From Acetonema longum DSM 6540 (lineage in GTDB: Bacteria; Bacillota; Negativicutes; Sporomusales; Acetonemataceae): 64,000 bases of DNA. A program made the translations under genes and the position numbers. The notes under the pieces were generated by a model. That model was not told where the DNA came from. It did not search any database and saw only the letters and a list, made by a program, of their open reading frames with translations. The stretch spans positions 1 to 64,000 of the forward strand of contig NZ_AFGF01000049.1 in NCBI RefSeq assembly GCF_000219125.1, in the 5' to 3' direction. Below, in pieces: positions 6,578 to 15,735 of the stretch. The stretch's first letter is position 1; each line of letters opens with the position of its first letter.

Positions 6578-8287
6578 GTGTATAATCCTGCAAATCCCCT
6601 CATTATCCAAAGTGATTTTTCCGTTTTGGCAGAGGTCCATCATCCGGAATTTGAGACCGTCCGGGTTGACCTGGCAGTGTTTGCCGACCTGGAAAAAAGC
6701 CCGGAGCATATTCATACCTATCGCATTACCCCTCTGTCACTTTGGAACGCAGCCTGCGCCGGCCGTAAGCCGGAGGCGATCATAACCTTTCTGGAACAGA
6801 ACGCCAAGTTTCCTTTACCGGACAACATCCGCCGGGAAATCGGCCATTACATGGCCCGGTATGGGCTGGTCAAGCTCCTGGCCCAGGCGCCGGATATTTC
6901 CGCTGCCGGGCTGGGCTTTGACCTGCCGACAGACGAATATCTATTTTTATATTCCCATGACAGTCCTACGATTACAGCCATTGACAGACAAAAAGATATC
7001 CGGAAGCATCTGGCCGGAAGGCTGAATGAAAACACCCTGTTAGTGCCGGCCGGCAAGCGGGGCATCATTAAGCAGGCACTGATCCGCATCGGCTATCCGG
7101 TGGAAGATCTGGCCGGCTACATCGAAGGCGAACCCCTGGCGATCCACTTGCGGGAAACCACCGCTGCCGGTCAGTCCTTCGGCCTCAGACCCTACCAGAA
7201 CGAGGCGGTCAATATTTTTCACGCCAACGGCCTGGCCACCGGCGGTTCCGGCGTGCTGGTCCTTCCCTGCGGCGCCGGCAAAACCGTCATCGGCCTGGGG
7301 GTTATGGCTCAGGTCCAGACCAATACGCTGATTCTGACCACTTCTACTACGGCGGTGCGGCAATGGATCCGGGAACTGCTGGATAAAACCTCTTTGACGC
7401 CTGATGAGGTGGGTGAATACTCCGCCGACCGGAAAGATGTCCGGCCGATAACGGTAACCACCTACCAGATGATTACCTACCGCCCGGAAAAAGACGGTCC
7501 TTTTCCCCATTTTCAGCTGTTCAACAGCCGGCCCTGGGGCTTCATCATTTATGATGAGGTGCACACCCTGCCGGCGCCGGTCTTTCAGGTTACCGCCGAA
7601 CTCCAGGCCAGGCGCCGCTTAGGACTGACCGCCACTCTCATCCGGGAGGACGGGCGGGAGACGGATGTGTTCACCCTGATCGGGCCGAAAAAAGTGGATA
7701 TCCCCTGGCGGGAGCTGGAGCGGGACGGCTGGATCGCACCTACTGTCTGCAGCGAGCTCCGCGTTCCTATGAGCCTGGACCTGAGACTGGAATGCGCCCA
7801 GTCAGGCGATAAAATCGCTTATCGCCTGGAAGCCGAAAATCCCGCCAAACTGGCGGTGGTCAAGGACTTGATCGCCAATCATCAGGGAGAAAGCATCCTG
7901 GTCATTGGCCAATATATCAAACAACTGGAAATTCTGGCGGCAGAGTTGAACGCGCCGCTGATCACCGGCAAGACTGCTTCGGCCAAACGGGATGAACTAT
8001 ATGAGGACTTTCGTCAGGGCCGGATTCCGTTGTTGGTGGTATCCAAAGTGGCCAATTTTGCCATTGATCTGCCGGATGCCTCGGTAGCCATCCAGGTTTC
8101 AGGAGCCTTTGGCTCCCGTCAGGAAGAAGCCCAGCGCCTGGGCCGCATCCTGCGCCCCAAGGCCGATGGCCGCGGCGCTTATTTCTATACCGTGGTTTCC
8201 AAGGACTCCCGGGAGCAGGAGTTTTCCCACCATCGGCAGTTATTTCTGACAGAACAGGGGTATCAATATATTATTCGCGATGTCTGA
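6578..8287 (+). CDS. XPB-family DNA repair helicase
   Basis: 569 residues, a superfamily 2 helicase of the XPB/Rad25 class. After an N-terminal XPB-type domain (about 1-200) come Walker A CGAGKT near residue 231, the DEVH box near 325 and the XPB-specific RED motif in LTATLIREDGRE near 356. The C-terminal RecA domain carries QEEAQRLGRILRP. Eukaryotic and archaeal XPB unwind damaged DNA in excision repair and work with partner proteins; bacterial forms are sporadic. GTG start at 6578 with AGGAGG 9 bases upstream. It is followed after 35 bases by a protein with an XPB/Ssl2 N-terminal-like domain, the usual bacterial partner. Confidence 0.88.
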   Translation: MYNPANPLIIQSDFSVLAEVHHPEFETVRVDLAVFADLEKSPEHIHTYRITPLSLWNAACAGRKPEAIITFLEQNAKFPLPDNIRREIGHYMARYGLVKLLAQAPDISAAGLGFDLPTDEYLFLYSHDSPTITAIDRQKDIRKHLAGRLNENTLLVPAGKRGIIKQALIRIGYPVEDLAGYIEGEPLAIHLRETTAAGQSFGLRPYQNEAVNIFHANGLATGGSGVLVLPCGAGKTVIGLGVMAQVQTNTLILTTSTTAVRQWIRELLDKTSLTPDEVGEYSADRKDVRPITVTTYQMITYRPEKDGPFPHFQLFNSRPWGFIIYDEVHTLPAPVFQVTAELQARRRLGLTATLIREDGRETDVFTLIGPKKVDIPWRELERDGWIAPTVCSELRVPMSLDLRLECAQSGDKIAYRLEAENPAKLAVVKDLIANHQGESILVIGQYIKQLEILAAELNAPLITGKTASAKRDELYEDFRQGRIPLLVVSKVANFAIDLPDASVAIQVSGAFGSRQEEAQRLGRILRPKADGRGAYFYTVVSKDSREQEFSHHRQLFLTEQGYQYIIRDV

Positions 8288-8322
8288 TAGGATTCGCTGA
8301 TTCGCTAAAGGAGGGTGGAATC

Positions 8323-10077
8323 TTGGGCGCAAAAACAATATCTTTGACAGCTGACAAATTGTATACGCTAGAGGATCTTTACGCCTTGCAACCCGGCATG
8401 TTGGAGCCCCTGCTGCGCCTGTTTCAGATCCCCTACTGGCCCCAGCAGGATATTGTCAAACGGCTGCGTCAGAGCATGATGAACCTGGTCAGGCTGTCGG
8501 CCTTCTTTCTCAGGCTGACGCCAGATGAGCAGCAGGTATTAAGATTTTTGACCGGTCATCCCGGCAAAACGATGGAAATCGGCGTTTTGCAGCAGCAATT
8601 TGCCAAACCGGTTCTGCCCATTCTGGGCCAGCTGCAAAAAGCAGGATGGGTGATCGTAGCCGCTCCGTCTCTGGCTCTGCTGCCGGAAGAACTGGCGGCC
8701 GGCATACCATATATTGACTCGCTGCGCCGCTTCATCATGGCTGAAATTGAGCCTTCCCGGCCGGCCACTGCCCCGGAGGGTCAGTGGCTCCATGATTTGT
8801 ATGAGTTGGCCGCCTATATTTATGTAGAAAGACCCAAACTCACCGCCCGTCGGATCATCACCAAAACAGCTCTGCGGCAAATTGTGGCCCGTTTAAGTCC
8901 CGGCATAGCTGCCGATTGGGAAAAGGCTCCTGCCAATCAATATCCGCCGCGGCTGGAACTGCTGCTGGACTTTTTGGAACAGTCCGGCATCATCTCCCCC
9001 CAGGCCGATGAAGACGATACGCAGCGGCTGCTGCTGCATGAAGCCAAATGGCGGCAATACCTGGTCCTTCCTTATTCGAGAAAACTGCTGTGGCTGTGGC
9101 GCCACTGGCTAAAAGCCCTGGCCTACTCCACGCATGAACATCTGGATTATGTCCAGAGCCTGCTGAGCGCCGGCCTGGAGCAGCGGCGGCAATGGCGCAC
9201 AGGCGCAGCTTTGTTCCTGCCGATGATGGCGGCTAAAAGGCGTCAATATCTGGATGCCTTTGACACGGAATGCTCTTACTACACGCTGCTGTTTGAGGCT
9301 CTGCACTACCTGGGATTCTTTGAAAAAACCACAGCTGAGCAGCATACTCCCTGGTCCCAGCAAAACTCCCGGCAAAGCCGCCCTTTCTGGCGCCTGAGCC
9401 CGGTGGGCGAATCCCTGGCCCGGTGGTGGCCTCATCATGCCGGCCGCAAACAGATGGAAATTCACCGCCTGATTCATACGGCAGGACAAACGGAAAAAAT
9501 TCTGCCGGAGGTTGAGAACCTGCTTGCCGCCTGGGACTCGGCAGCGAATCAGGGAACAATTGGCCGGGACCTGATCATCCAGCCCGATCTCTCTTTTTTC
9601 CTGCCCCGGGCTGCCGATCCGGAATTATTATGGCTGTTAGCCGTGTTTACCGCCGGCCAGGTCCAAGATTACCTCTACCAGGGAAGATTCTCCCGTGACC
9701 GGCTGATTGCGGCGCAAAAAGCCGGCGGCAGCATTGACCAACTGTTGGCTAAGCTGGAAGAGTTCAGCAAATCCCCCATCCCGGATAATGTCCGGCAGAT
9801 GATCCTCACCTGGGGGGCGGCCTTTGACCGGACTCTTTTGGCCCGCTGCCTGATCCTGGCCTGCGAATCTGAGATCATGGCGCAAGAACTGCTGGCCCAG
9901 TCTAAACTAGCCAACGCGGTCATTGGCCGGGCTGGCCCCCAGGTCCTCCTGATCCGACCGGAATCAGAGGCCGCGGTGCGCCATTGGCTGGACAAAAAAG
10001 GCTGGGTGCCGCGCCACGGCGTCCATGATGGGCAGGAGTTAGTCAGCTGGCTAACTCGAAAAGGAGGGGACCGTTGA
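8323..10077 (+). CDS. XPB-associated protein (helicase XPB/Ssl2 N-terminal-domain type)
   Basis: 584 residues without ATPase motifs. The C-terminal third, with LIIQPDLSFFLP, LLAVFTAGQVQDYLYQGRFSRD and LEEFSKSPIPDNVRQMI, matches the XPB/Ssl2-N-terminal 'helicase-associated' domain found in proteins encoded beside bacterial XPB. The N-terminal part is a chain of winged-helix-like segments. It probably binds DNA or the helicase and guides its loading (inference). The start is TTG at 8323 with GGAGGG about 7 bases upstream. The last codons, GGG GAC CGT TGA, read into the edge of a genomic repeat (GGGACCGTTGAAAAGGG), so the natural C-terminus may have been altered. Confidence 0.78.
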   Translation: MGAKTISLTADKLYTLEDLYALQPGMLEPLLRLFQIPYWPQQDIVKRLRQSMMNLVRLSAFFLRLTPDEQQVLRFLTGHPGKTMEIGVLQQQFAKPVLPILGQLQKAGWVIVAAPSLALLPEELAAGIPYIDSLRRFIMAEIEPSRPATAPEGQWLHDLYELAAYIYVERPKLTARRIITKTALRQIVARLSPGIAADWEKAPANQYPPRLELLLDFLEQSGIISPQADEDDTQRLLLHEAKWRQYLVLPYSRKLLWLWRHWLKALAYSTHEHLDYVQSLLSAGLEQRRQWRTGAALFLPMMAAKRRQYLDAFDTECSYYTLLFEALHYLGFFEKTTAEQHTPWSQQNSRQSRPFWRLSPVGESLARWWPHHAGRKQMEIHRLIHTAGQTEKILPEVENLLAAWDSAANQGTIGRDLIIQPDLSFFLPRAADPELLWLLAVFTAGQVQDYLYQGRFSRDRLIAAQKAGGSIDQLLAKLEEFSKSPIPDNVRQMILTWGAAFDRTLLARCLILACESEIMAQELLAQSKLANAVIGRAGPQVLLIRPESEAAVRHWLDKKGWVPRHGVHDGQELVSWLTRKGGDR

Positions 10078-10114
10078 AAAGGGCCCTGGTTCGAGGCCGC
10101 AGATAGTTTGAGAC
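10067..10114. repeat. Partial copy of the ACCGTT palindromic element
   Basis: GGGGACCGTTGAAAAGGG followed by a piece TTCGAGGCCGCAGAT, both of which recur at the other element copies in the window. It is a short or decayed copy and supplies the stop codon of the gene before it. Confidence 0.5.
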
Positions 10115-10122
10115 ATTTTATA

Positions 10123-10166
10123 ATAATGAAGCCGCGATTCCGTCTTGGGATCGCGGCTTTATTATT
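10123..10166. terminator. Bidirectional terminator
   Basis: AAGCCGCGAT/ATCGCGGCTT stem with an 11-base loop, flanked by AATAAT on the left and ATTATT on the right. It separates two convergent genes and can serve both. Confidence 0.85.
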
Positions 10167-10176
10167 ATAATCACTA

Positions 10177-11241
10177 TCATATTGCGTTATGAGAGGAATT
10201 ACGCTGACGAAATCCGTGAGTCGTCGCGACTGGGCGGCCGATGGCTGCGATTTTACCGGTAATGCAGGAGCGGCAGTGGGCCGGCGTATCATTGACGCAA
10301 ATTTTGCCGGGATATAGCTGATACCATTGCCGGTATTCGCCTTCGGTCACGTTAGGCATAACCACATTGGCGCCGCTCTGGAGAGCCAGTATCCGGCCGT
10401 TAGGGTGCAGGGTCTCCATCGCCGTTGTGGCCGGGATATTGCTGTAAGGCAGCAGCAGGCGAATCAGGGCCATAACCTTCATACTCAGAATTACATCGCC
10501 GCCTTTTGCCGCTGCCAAAGGCGTGTCGGGATGGGGAATGAACGGTCCGATCCCGATCATATCCGCGTCAAGAGCCCGAAAATACAGGATATCGTCAGCC
10601 AGGGAAGCCATGGTCTGTCCCGGCAGTCCTACCAGACAGCCGGTCCCCACTTCATAACCCAGGGTGCGCAAATCGTCCAGGCACCGCACCCGGTTGGCCA
10701 GCTCCATGCCGGGATCCAGGTCTTCGTACAGCTGCCGGTCGGTCGTTTCAATCCGCAGGAGATAACGGTCGGCGCCGGCTTCCCGGTAGGCTTGATATTC
10801 GGCGAAGGATTTCTCGCCAATACTCAGAGTAATCGCCAGACCGAACTCCTTGATCCGGCGGACCACCGAGCAGATTCGCTCCACAGTAAAATATTCGTCT
10901 TCTCCCGACTGCAAAACCACGGTCCTATAGCCATAAGAAGCAGCTTTGGCTGCGAAGTCCACAATCGTATCTTCCGCCAGCCGGTAGCGGCGCACATGGG
11001 GGTTATCCCGCCGCAAGCCGCAATAGCAGCAGTTTTGCCTGCAGATATTCGAAAACTCGATCAACCCCCGCAAATGCACCTCATCGCCCACATACTGCCG
11101 ACGCACCTTATCGGCAGCCCGGAACAAGGCATCGTTGCAGCCGTCATCATTCAGGATCAATTCCAGCTCATCACGGGTCAAATAATGGGCTGCCGCTGCC
11201 TTGTGAATCAGAGGCGCCATGTTCGTCGTGGCTATACTCAT
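10177..11241 (-). CDS. hydE: [FeFe]-hydrogenase maturation radical SAM protein HydE
   Basis: 354 residues. The radical SAM cluster motif is CRQNCCYC (CxxxCxxC), preceded by GLIEFSNI as in HydE. A C-terminal cysteine set CVNDTPAHCRSC matches the second, non-essential cluster site known in Thermotoga HydE. HydE acts with HydF and HydG in building the H-cluster of [FeFe] hydrogenase; the others are not in this window. ATG at 11241 is chosen because AGGTGAG lies about 6 bases upstream; the frame is open further but without a site. PylB and BioB are related families, but the flanking sequence fits HydE better. Confidence 0.88.
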   Translation of the reverse strand: MSIATTNMAPLIHKAAAAHYLTRDELELILNDDGCNDALFRAADKVRRQYVGDEVHLRGLIEFSNICRQNCCYCGLRRDNPHVRRYRLAEDTIVDFAAKAASYGYRTVVLQSGEDEYFTVERICSVVRRIKEFGLAITLSIGEKSFAEYQAYREAGADRYLLRIETTDRQLYEDLDPGMELANRVRCLDDLRTLGYEVGTGCLVGLPGQTMASLADDILYFRALDADMIGIGPFIPHPDTPLAAAKGGDVILSMKVMALIRLLLPYSNIPATTAMETLHPNGRILALQSGANVVMPNVTEGEYRQWYQLYPGKICVNDTPAHCRSCITGKIAAIGRPVATTHGFRQRNSSHNAI

Positions 11242-11322
11242 ATATCTCACCTGCCTATTTTTTATTATATTCTTTGCCGCTCTAATCTTTTCCTCTCCTG
11301 CCATCCTGGCAATTTTTTTACA

Positions 11323-11351
11323 TTGTCGAATTTCACCTGATATGATATGAT
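11323..11351 (+). promoter_or_regulatory. Promoter of the NlpC/P60 gene
   Basis: TTGTCG, 17-base spacer, TATGAT. The predicted start near 11358 is about 34 bases before the ATG. Confidence 0.6.
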
Positions 11352-11391
11352 AAACACATTATGTAAACTAATGAAACAGGAGGCTCGACGA

Positions 11392-12036
11392 ATGCACAAA
11401 TGCAAATTACCGATTACTTTCGTGCTGCTATTCAGTCTGAGCGTCGCCCTGCTCGTGCCGGCTACACCTGCCTACGCCTTTTCGATCAGCGATCTTTTGG
11501 GACAAACATCAAAGACTCAGGCTTCTTCCGGCTCGGGCGGAAGCATAATTGATGTTTTGCTGGGCCTGTTAATTGGCTCCTTATTCAACAATCTGAGCCA
11601 ATCGGATGACAAACCGGTTCGGGCCAATGACACTTTAGGCGCGACAACGAATTCCAAAGGCGCCGCTAAGACCGGCCTGGCCATTGTGAATACGGCTCAG
11701 AAATATATGGGCGTCCCCTACGTATGGGGAGGCTCGACTCCGAAAGGGTTTGACTGCTCCGGCTTTACCCAATATGTAATGAAGCAGCATGGTATCACCA
11801 TTCCCCGTACAGCGGCCGAACAGTATAACACCGGCGCCAAGATCAAGGAATCCAACCTGCAGGTCGGTGACCTGGTCTTCTTTACCACCTACAAACCGGG
11901 GGCTTCCCATGTAGGTTTCTATCTGGGAAACCGTAAATTCGTCCACGCCGGTTCCGGCGCAAAACAAGTCACGATTTCCTCTCTGGACGAAAATTATTAC
12001 AAATCAAGATACCTGGGAGCACGCCGGTATATCTGA
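11392..12036 (+). CDS. Secreted NlpC/P60 cell-wall peptidase
   Basis: 214 residues with an N-terminal signal peptide (basic start, LLFSLSVALLVPA, cleavage probably after AYA). A low-complexity Gly/Ser stretch and a hydrophobic patch IIDVLLGLLIGSLF follow, then a C-terminal NlpC/P60 domain. The catalytic Cys is in FDCSGF, the His in SHVGFYLG, and the third polar residue in FVHAGSG. Such enzymes cut gamma-D-Glu to diamino-acid bonds in peptidoglycan stem peptides. ATG at 11392 has CAGGAGG 8 bases upstream. A strong terminator follows, so it is monocistronic. Confidence 0.9.
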   Translation: MHKCKLPITFVLLFSLSVALLVPATPAYAFSISDLLGQTSKTQASSGSGGSIIDVLLGLLIGSLFNNLSQSDDKPVRANDTLGATTNSKGAAKTGLAIVNTAQKYMGVPYVWGGSTPKGFDCSGFTQYVMKQHGITIPRTAAEQYNTGAKIKESNLQVGDLVFFTTYKPGASHVGFYLGNRKFVHAGSGAKQVTISSLDENYYKSRYLGARRYI

Positions 12037-12058
12037 CAACGCGCTCCCTTCTCACAGT

Positions 12059-12102
12059 TAAAAGGCTGCATGCGCTTATTCAAGCGCATGCAGCCTTTTT
12101 TT
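12059..12102 (+). terminator. Terminator of the NlpC/P60 gene
   Basis: A near-perfect long stem AAGGCTGCATGCGCTT/AAGCGCATGCAGCCTT with a 4-base loop, followed by T7. Confidence 0.92.
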
Positions 12103-12175
12103 GTCTGTTACAGCGGGAGCATCTGCCGCATCTTCGTCATATTATCCATTAAAGAGCATTGGGGAGGGACTTCCT

Positions 12176-12421
12176 ATGTCACGTCTTCTGGCGGCTGCAG
12201 CCTTTATTCTCGTCAACAGGATGCGAACCGCCGTCCTTCTTCCGAAGCCGGTTTCAGCCGGAGCGGCCATAGAAACCGGCCAGGATGTATCCCCGGAACA
12301 GCCGGTCAACTTAAACCAGACGTGGGAGAGGTATGGCAGGCCGGTCCGCTATACAATAGAATCCAGCAGCTCGCAGACCGGCTGGCATGTGCTTCTGCCC
12401 CATCAACCGGACCGGCTATAA
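12176..12421 (+). CDS. Small hypothetical protein
   Basis: 81 codons from an ATG with GGGGAGGG about 7 bases upstream. The N-terminus (MSRLLAAAAFILVNRM) could be a weak signal or membrane anchor; the rest is polar with WERYGRPVRYTIESSSSQTG. I do not recognise the family. It sits alone between the NlpC/P60 terminator and the menaquinone operon. The good ribosome site is the main argument that it is real. Confidence 0.45.
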   Translation: MSRLLAAAAFILVNRMRTAVLLPKPVSAGAAIETGQDVSPEQPVNLNQTWERYGRPVRYTIESSSSQTGWHVLLPHQPDRL

Positions 12422-12732
12422 CCGTCATTCATAAATAGTCTTATTCACACGAATCTTCGGGTTTTAGCCGCAGGAGTTCTCCTGGGGTCTGTCAAGAATT
12501 TTGTGCTTTTTCTTTTTCCCGTTAACGCAGATGTGATTTATTCCTTTCCGGGAAGGCAATCAATAGCTGTGGCGTCGGCAGTCTGTGTCTGGGCCGGAAA
12601 CAGTCCGGAAGAGGGCCGCACCAGAAAATATTGGAGGAAAACCTGGTATAAAGGCGAATAAGGTTAGAGGAACAGGAAATTTGTAAATAAATACCTTTCC
12701 GAAAAGAAATTTTCTCGAGGAGATTGGAAACC
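12422..12732. other. Intergenic region before the menaquinone operon
   Basis: About 310 bases without a gene. It holds a 14-base palindrome CAGGAGTTCTCCTG at 12471-12484 and a T-rich stretch after it. The mqn promoter should be here, but no convincing -35/-10 pair was found by eye. Confidence 0.4.
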
Positions 12733-13839
12733 ATGAACCAAGATTTAGCGACAATTGCAGAAAAAGTGGCTCGCGGCGAGCGCCTGACCAAGACGGACGG
12801 CTTGCTGCTGTACGAGAGCCAGGATCTGCTTTGGCTGGGAAAGTTGGCCCGGCAGGTAAAGCAGAGAAAGACAGGAGAGCAGGTATACTTTAATGTGAAC
12901 CGGCATATCAATTTGAGCAATATCTGCATGTCCCGCTGCAAGTTCTGCGCGTTTGGCGTGGACAAGGACGCCCGGGAGGCTTATGTGATGGACCCCGAGC
13001 GGGTTATGGCAATCGCCGGCCAGGCGGCGGCGCTGCCGGATTTGACGGAATTACACATCGTGAGCTCCCTCCATCCGGATTTGCCCTTTGCGTATTACCT
13101 GGATATGATCCGCCGTTTGCATCAGGCCCATCCCCATCTTCACATCCAGGCTTTTACCGCGGTGGAAATCGCTTATTTCGCCAAAATTTCCGGGATGTCC
13201 GTCCAGGCAGTGCTGGCGGCTTTAAAAGAAGCGGGGCTGGGGTCGCTGCCGGGCGGAGGCGCGGAGGTGTTCAGCCCGCGGGTCAGGGCGGAATTATGCG
13301 CCAAAAAGGCCAGCGGCGAGGAATGGCTGGAAGTTATGCGCACCGCCCACCGGCTGGGGCTGAAAACCAACGCCACCATGCTGTATGGCCATATTGAGAC
13401 CGTTGAGGAACGCATCGATCACCTGCTGGCCCTCCGGGCCCTTCAGGACGAGACCGGCGGCTTTCAGTCCTTTATCCCCCTGCCGTTTCACCCGGAAAAT
13501 ACCCGGTTGTCCGAGATCCGGCGGACGACTGCCTGGGAGGATTTAAAAACCATTGCCATCGCCCGCCTGATGCTGGATAATTTTGCGCACATCAAAGCCT
13601 TCTGGATCATGCTGAGCGTGCCTTTGGCCCAGGTATCCCTGACTTTCGGCGTGGACGACCTCGACGGTACGGTGATGGAAGAAAAGATTACCCATGCCGC
13701 CGGGGCCAAGACTGCCCAGGGGATTACCAAAGAGGACTTATTGAAACTGATCCGGGAGGCGGGGTATGTCCCGGCCGAGCGGGATACGGTCTATAATGTG
13801 CTCCGTACCTACGAAGGGAGTGTGGCCGGTGCGTCCTAG
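12733..13839 (+). CDS. mqnE: Aminofutalosine synthase MqnE
   Basis: 368 residues, radical SAM enzyme with CMSRCKFC (CxxxCxxC) near residue 62 followed by AFG. The later motifs SLPGGGAEV and QDETGGFQSFIPLPFHP are shared by MqnE and MqnC. MqnE joins the adenosyl radical of SAM to 3-[(1-carboxyvinyl)oxy]benzoate to give aminofutalosine. The Asp-Ala-Arg-Glu-Ala stretch after the cluster and the downstream mqnA, which makes its substrate, favour MqnE. ATG at 12733 has GGAG 10 bases upstream. The stop overlaps the start of mqnA by 11 bases, so the genes are translationally coupled. Confidence 0.9.
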   Translation: MNQDLATIAEKVARGERLTKTDGLLLYESQDLLWLGKLARQVKQRKTGEQVYFNVNRHINLSNICMSRCKFCAFGVDKDAREAYVMDPERVMAIAGQAAALPDLTELHIVSSLHPDLPFAYYLDMIRRLHQAHPHLHIQAFTAVEIAYFAKISGMSVQAVLAALKEAGLGSLPGGGAEVFSPRVRAELCAKKASGEEWLEVMRTAHRLGLKTNATMLYGHIETVEERIDHLLALRALQDETGGFQSFIPLPFHPENTRLSEIRRTTAWEDLKTIAIARLMLDNFAHIKAFWIMLSVPLAQVSLTFGVDDLDGTVMEEKITHAAGAKTAQGITKEDLLKLIREAGYVPAERDTVYNVLRTYEGSVAGAS

Positions 13840-14656
13840 AGTCGGTCATATCCAGTTTCTCAATTGCTACCCTTTGTATTACGGCTTAGTGAAAAACGAT
13901 GTGCTCCTGGATGTGGAATTGACCAAAGGCACGCCGGCGGAGCTGAACCGCTGGCTGCCGGAAGGGCGGCTGGACATTTCGCCCATTTCCTCTATTGAGT
14001 ACGCCCGCCATCAGGACGATTTGCTGCTGCTGCCCGGCCTGTCTATCAGCTGCAACGGGCCGGTCAAATCCGTTTATCTGGTCAGCCGGCGGCCGATTGC
14101 CGGCCTGGACAAGCAGCCCTTAGCGCTGACCAACACTTCGGCAACCTCCCAGGCCCTCCTGAAGATCATCCTGAGGGACCGCTACCAGCTCGGTCCGGAA
14201 TATTTCACCTGCCCGCCGGAGCTGCCGGACATGCTGCGGGAAGCGGAAGCGGCCCTGCTGATTGGCGACCCTGCACTGCAGGCCGCTTACCGGAAATCCG
14301 AAGATCTGGCCTTGTACGATCTCGGGCAGGAATGGCTGGCGATGACAGGACGGAAAATGGTCTTTGCCGTCTGGGCGGTGCGGCGGGAGTTTGCGCAAAA
14401 TCAGCCGCAGCTTGTGCGGGATGTGTGCCGCTCCCTGCTCGGATCGATGCGCTACAGCCTGGACCGGCTGGGCACGGTGGCCCGGGAGGCGGCGAAGTGG
14501 GAAATCTATGACGCTGCCTTTCTGGAGGACTATTTTCTGAGCCTGGAGTTTGATTTCAGCGGCGAGCAGCAAGCGGGACTGCTGGAATATTATCGGCGGG
14601 CCCATACGCTGGAGGTTTGCCCGCCGGTAACCCGGCTGAATTTTGCGGAGGTATAA
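13829..14656 (+). CDS. mqnA: Chorismate dehydratase MqnA
   Basis: 275 residues, periplasmic-binding-protein-like fold of the MqnA/MqnD family. The N-terminus [17 protein letters not shown] and [11 protein letters not shown] are typical of MqnA, which removes water from chorismate to make 3-[(1-carboxyvinyl)oxy]benzoate, the first step of futalosine-type menaquinone synthesis. The start is GTG at 13829, 9 bases after GAAGGGAG and inside the end of mqnE. It is followed after one base by mqnC. No mqnD is present in the window, so the last known step must be encoded elsewhere. Confidence 0.9.
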   Translation: MRPRVGHIQFLNCYPLYYGLVKNDVLLDVELTKGTPAELNRWLPEGRLDISPISSIEYARHQDDLLLLPGLSISCNGPVKSVYLVSRRPIAGLDKQPLALTNTSATSQALLKIILRDRYQLGPEYFTCPPELPDMLREAEAALLIGDPALQAAYRKSEDLALYDLGQEWLAMTGRKMVFAVWAVRREFAQNQPQLVRDVCRSLLGSMRYSLDRLGTVAREAAKWEIYDAAFLEDYFLSLEFDFSGEQQAGLLEYYRRAHTLEVCPPVTRLNFAEV

Positions 14657-14657
14657 C

Positions 14658-15733
14658 ATGGACACAAAGGTTGACCTGGCGGCGATTGCAAACGGGCGCC
14701 GCCTGGAACCGCCGGCGGCGGAAGCTCTGTTGAAGTCAGGCGACATTCTGGAACTGGGGGTGGCTGCCGACACAGTGCGGCAGCGCTTTCACCCCGGCGA
14801 TACCGTGACGTTTATTGTTGACCGCAACATCAACTACACCAATATCTGTGAGAGCGAGTGCCGTTTTTGCGCTTTTTCCGGCAGCCCGGACACGCGGCGG
14901 GATATGTGCTGGACCATGAGTCCATCTACGCCAAAATCGCCGAGGCGGTGGCGGCGGGAGCCACGCAGATCATGCTCCAGGGCGGCCTGAATCCTGCCCT
15001 TGGGCTTGACTATTTTACCGGTCTCTTTCACGGCATCAAGGAGCGGTTCCACATTACCGTCCATTCCCTGTCTCCGGCTGAAATCGACGCCATTGCCCGG
15101 CGGGAAGGGCTGAGCCTGAGCCAAACGCTGACCCGGCTTCAGGCTGCCGGACTGGATTCCCTGCCGGGAGGCGGCGCGGAGATCCTGGAGGATGCGGTGC
15201 GCCTGCGGGTCAGTCCCCGCAAAATCAGCGCCAGCCGCTGGCTGGAAGTGATGCGGACGGCGCATCAGTTAGGGATCGCATCAACGGCCACCATGGTCAT
15301 TGGATTGGGCGAGTCTTTGACCCAGCGGGTGGAGCATCTCCGGAAAATCCGGGAGCTTCAGGATGAAACAGGCGGGTTTCGCGCCTTTATCATCTGGTCC
15401 TTTCAGCCCGTAAACACCGCCCTGGGCGGCGAGAAGGCCTCGGCCTGGGAATATCTGCGCACCCTTGCCATGGCACGGCTGTTTTTGGACAATATCCCCC
15501 ACATACAGGGATCATGGCTGACTCAGGGGCAGCAGACCGGGCAGATAACCCTGGCTTTTGGCGCCAATGACCTGGGCAGCATTATGCTGGAGGAAAATGT
15601 GGTGCGGGCGGCAGGAGTCGCTTATGAAATGTCGGTGGCGGCGATGGTCCGGATGATTCGCGCTGCCGGCAAAATCCCGGCGGAACGGGATACCTGCTAC
15701 CGGATCATCCGGTGCTTTGAGGAGGGGAAATAA
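14658..15733 (+). pseudogene. mqnC: Dehypoxanthine futalosine cyclase MqnC, frameshifted
   Basis: MqnC is a radical SAM enzyme that cyclises dehypoxanthine futalosine. The first part (from ATG 14658, GGAGG 6 bases upstream) reads [17 protein letters not shown], with the CxxxCxxC cluster at about residues 64-71. The rest, starting [20 protein letters not shown], continues in the +2 frame to 15733 and contains SLPGGGAEI, QDETGGFRAFI and a normal C-terminus. The break is in the run GCTTTTTCCGGCAG at 14871-14884. Family members have a residue, often Tyr, before R-x-PGH, so one base appears lost there. It is either a true mutation or a base-call error next to a T5 run. Every other residue looks under selection, which favours a very recent change or an error. 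Confidence 0.85.
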
Positions 15734-15735
15734 AT

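Noticed and set aside
10327-11340. 337-codon open frame opposite hydE
   Set aside because: Shadow of the well-supported hydE frame; no domain, no ribosome site.
12480-12520. Possible insertion-sequence end before the menaquinone operon (GGGTCTGTCAAGAATTTTG)
   Set aside because: No matching inverted end, transposase fragment or target duplication was found.
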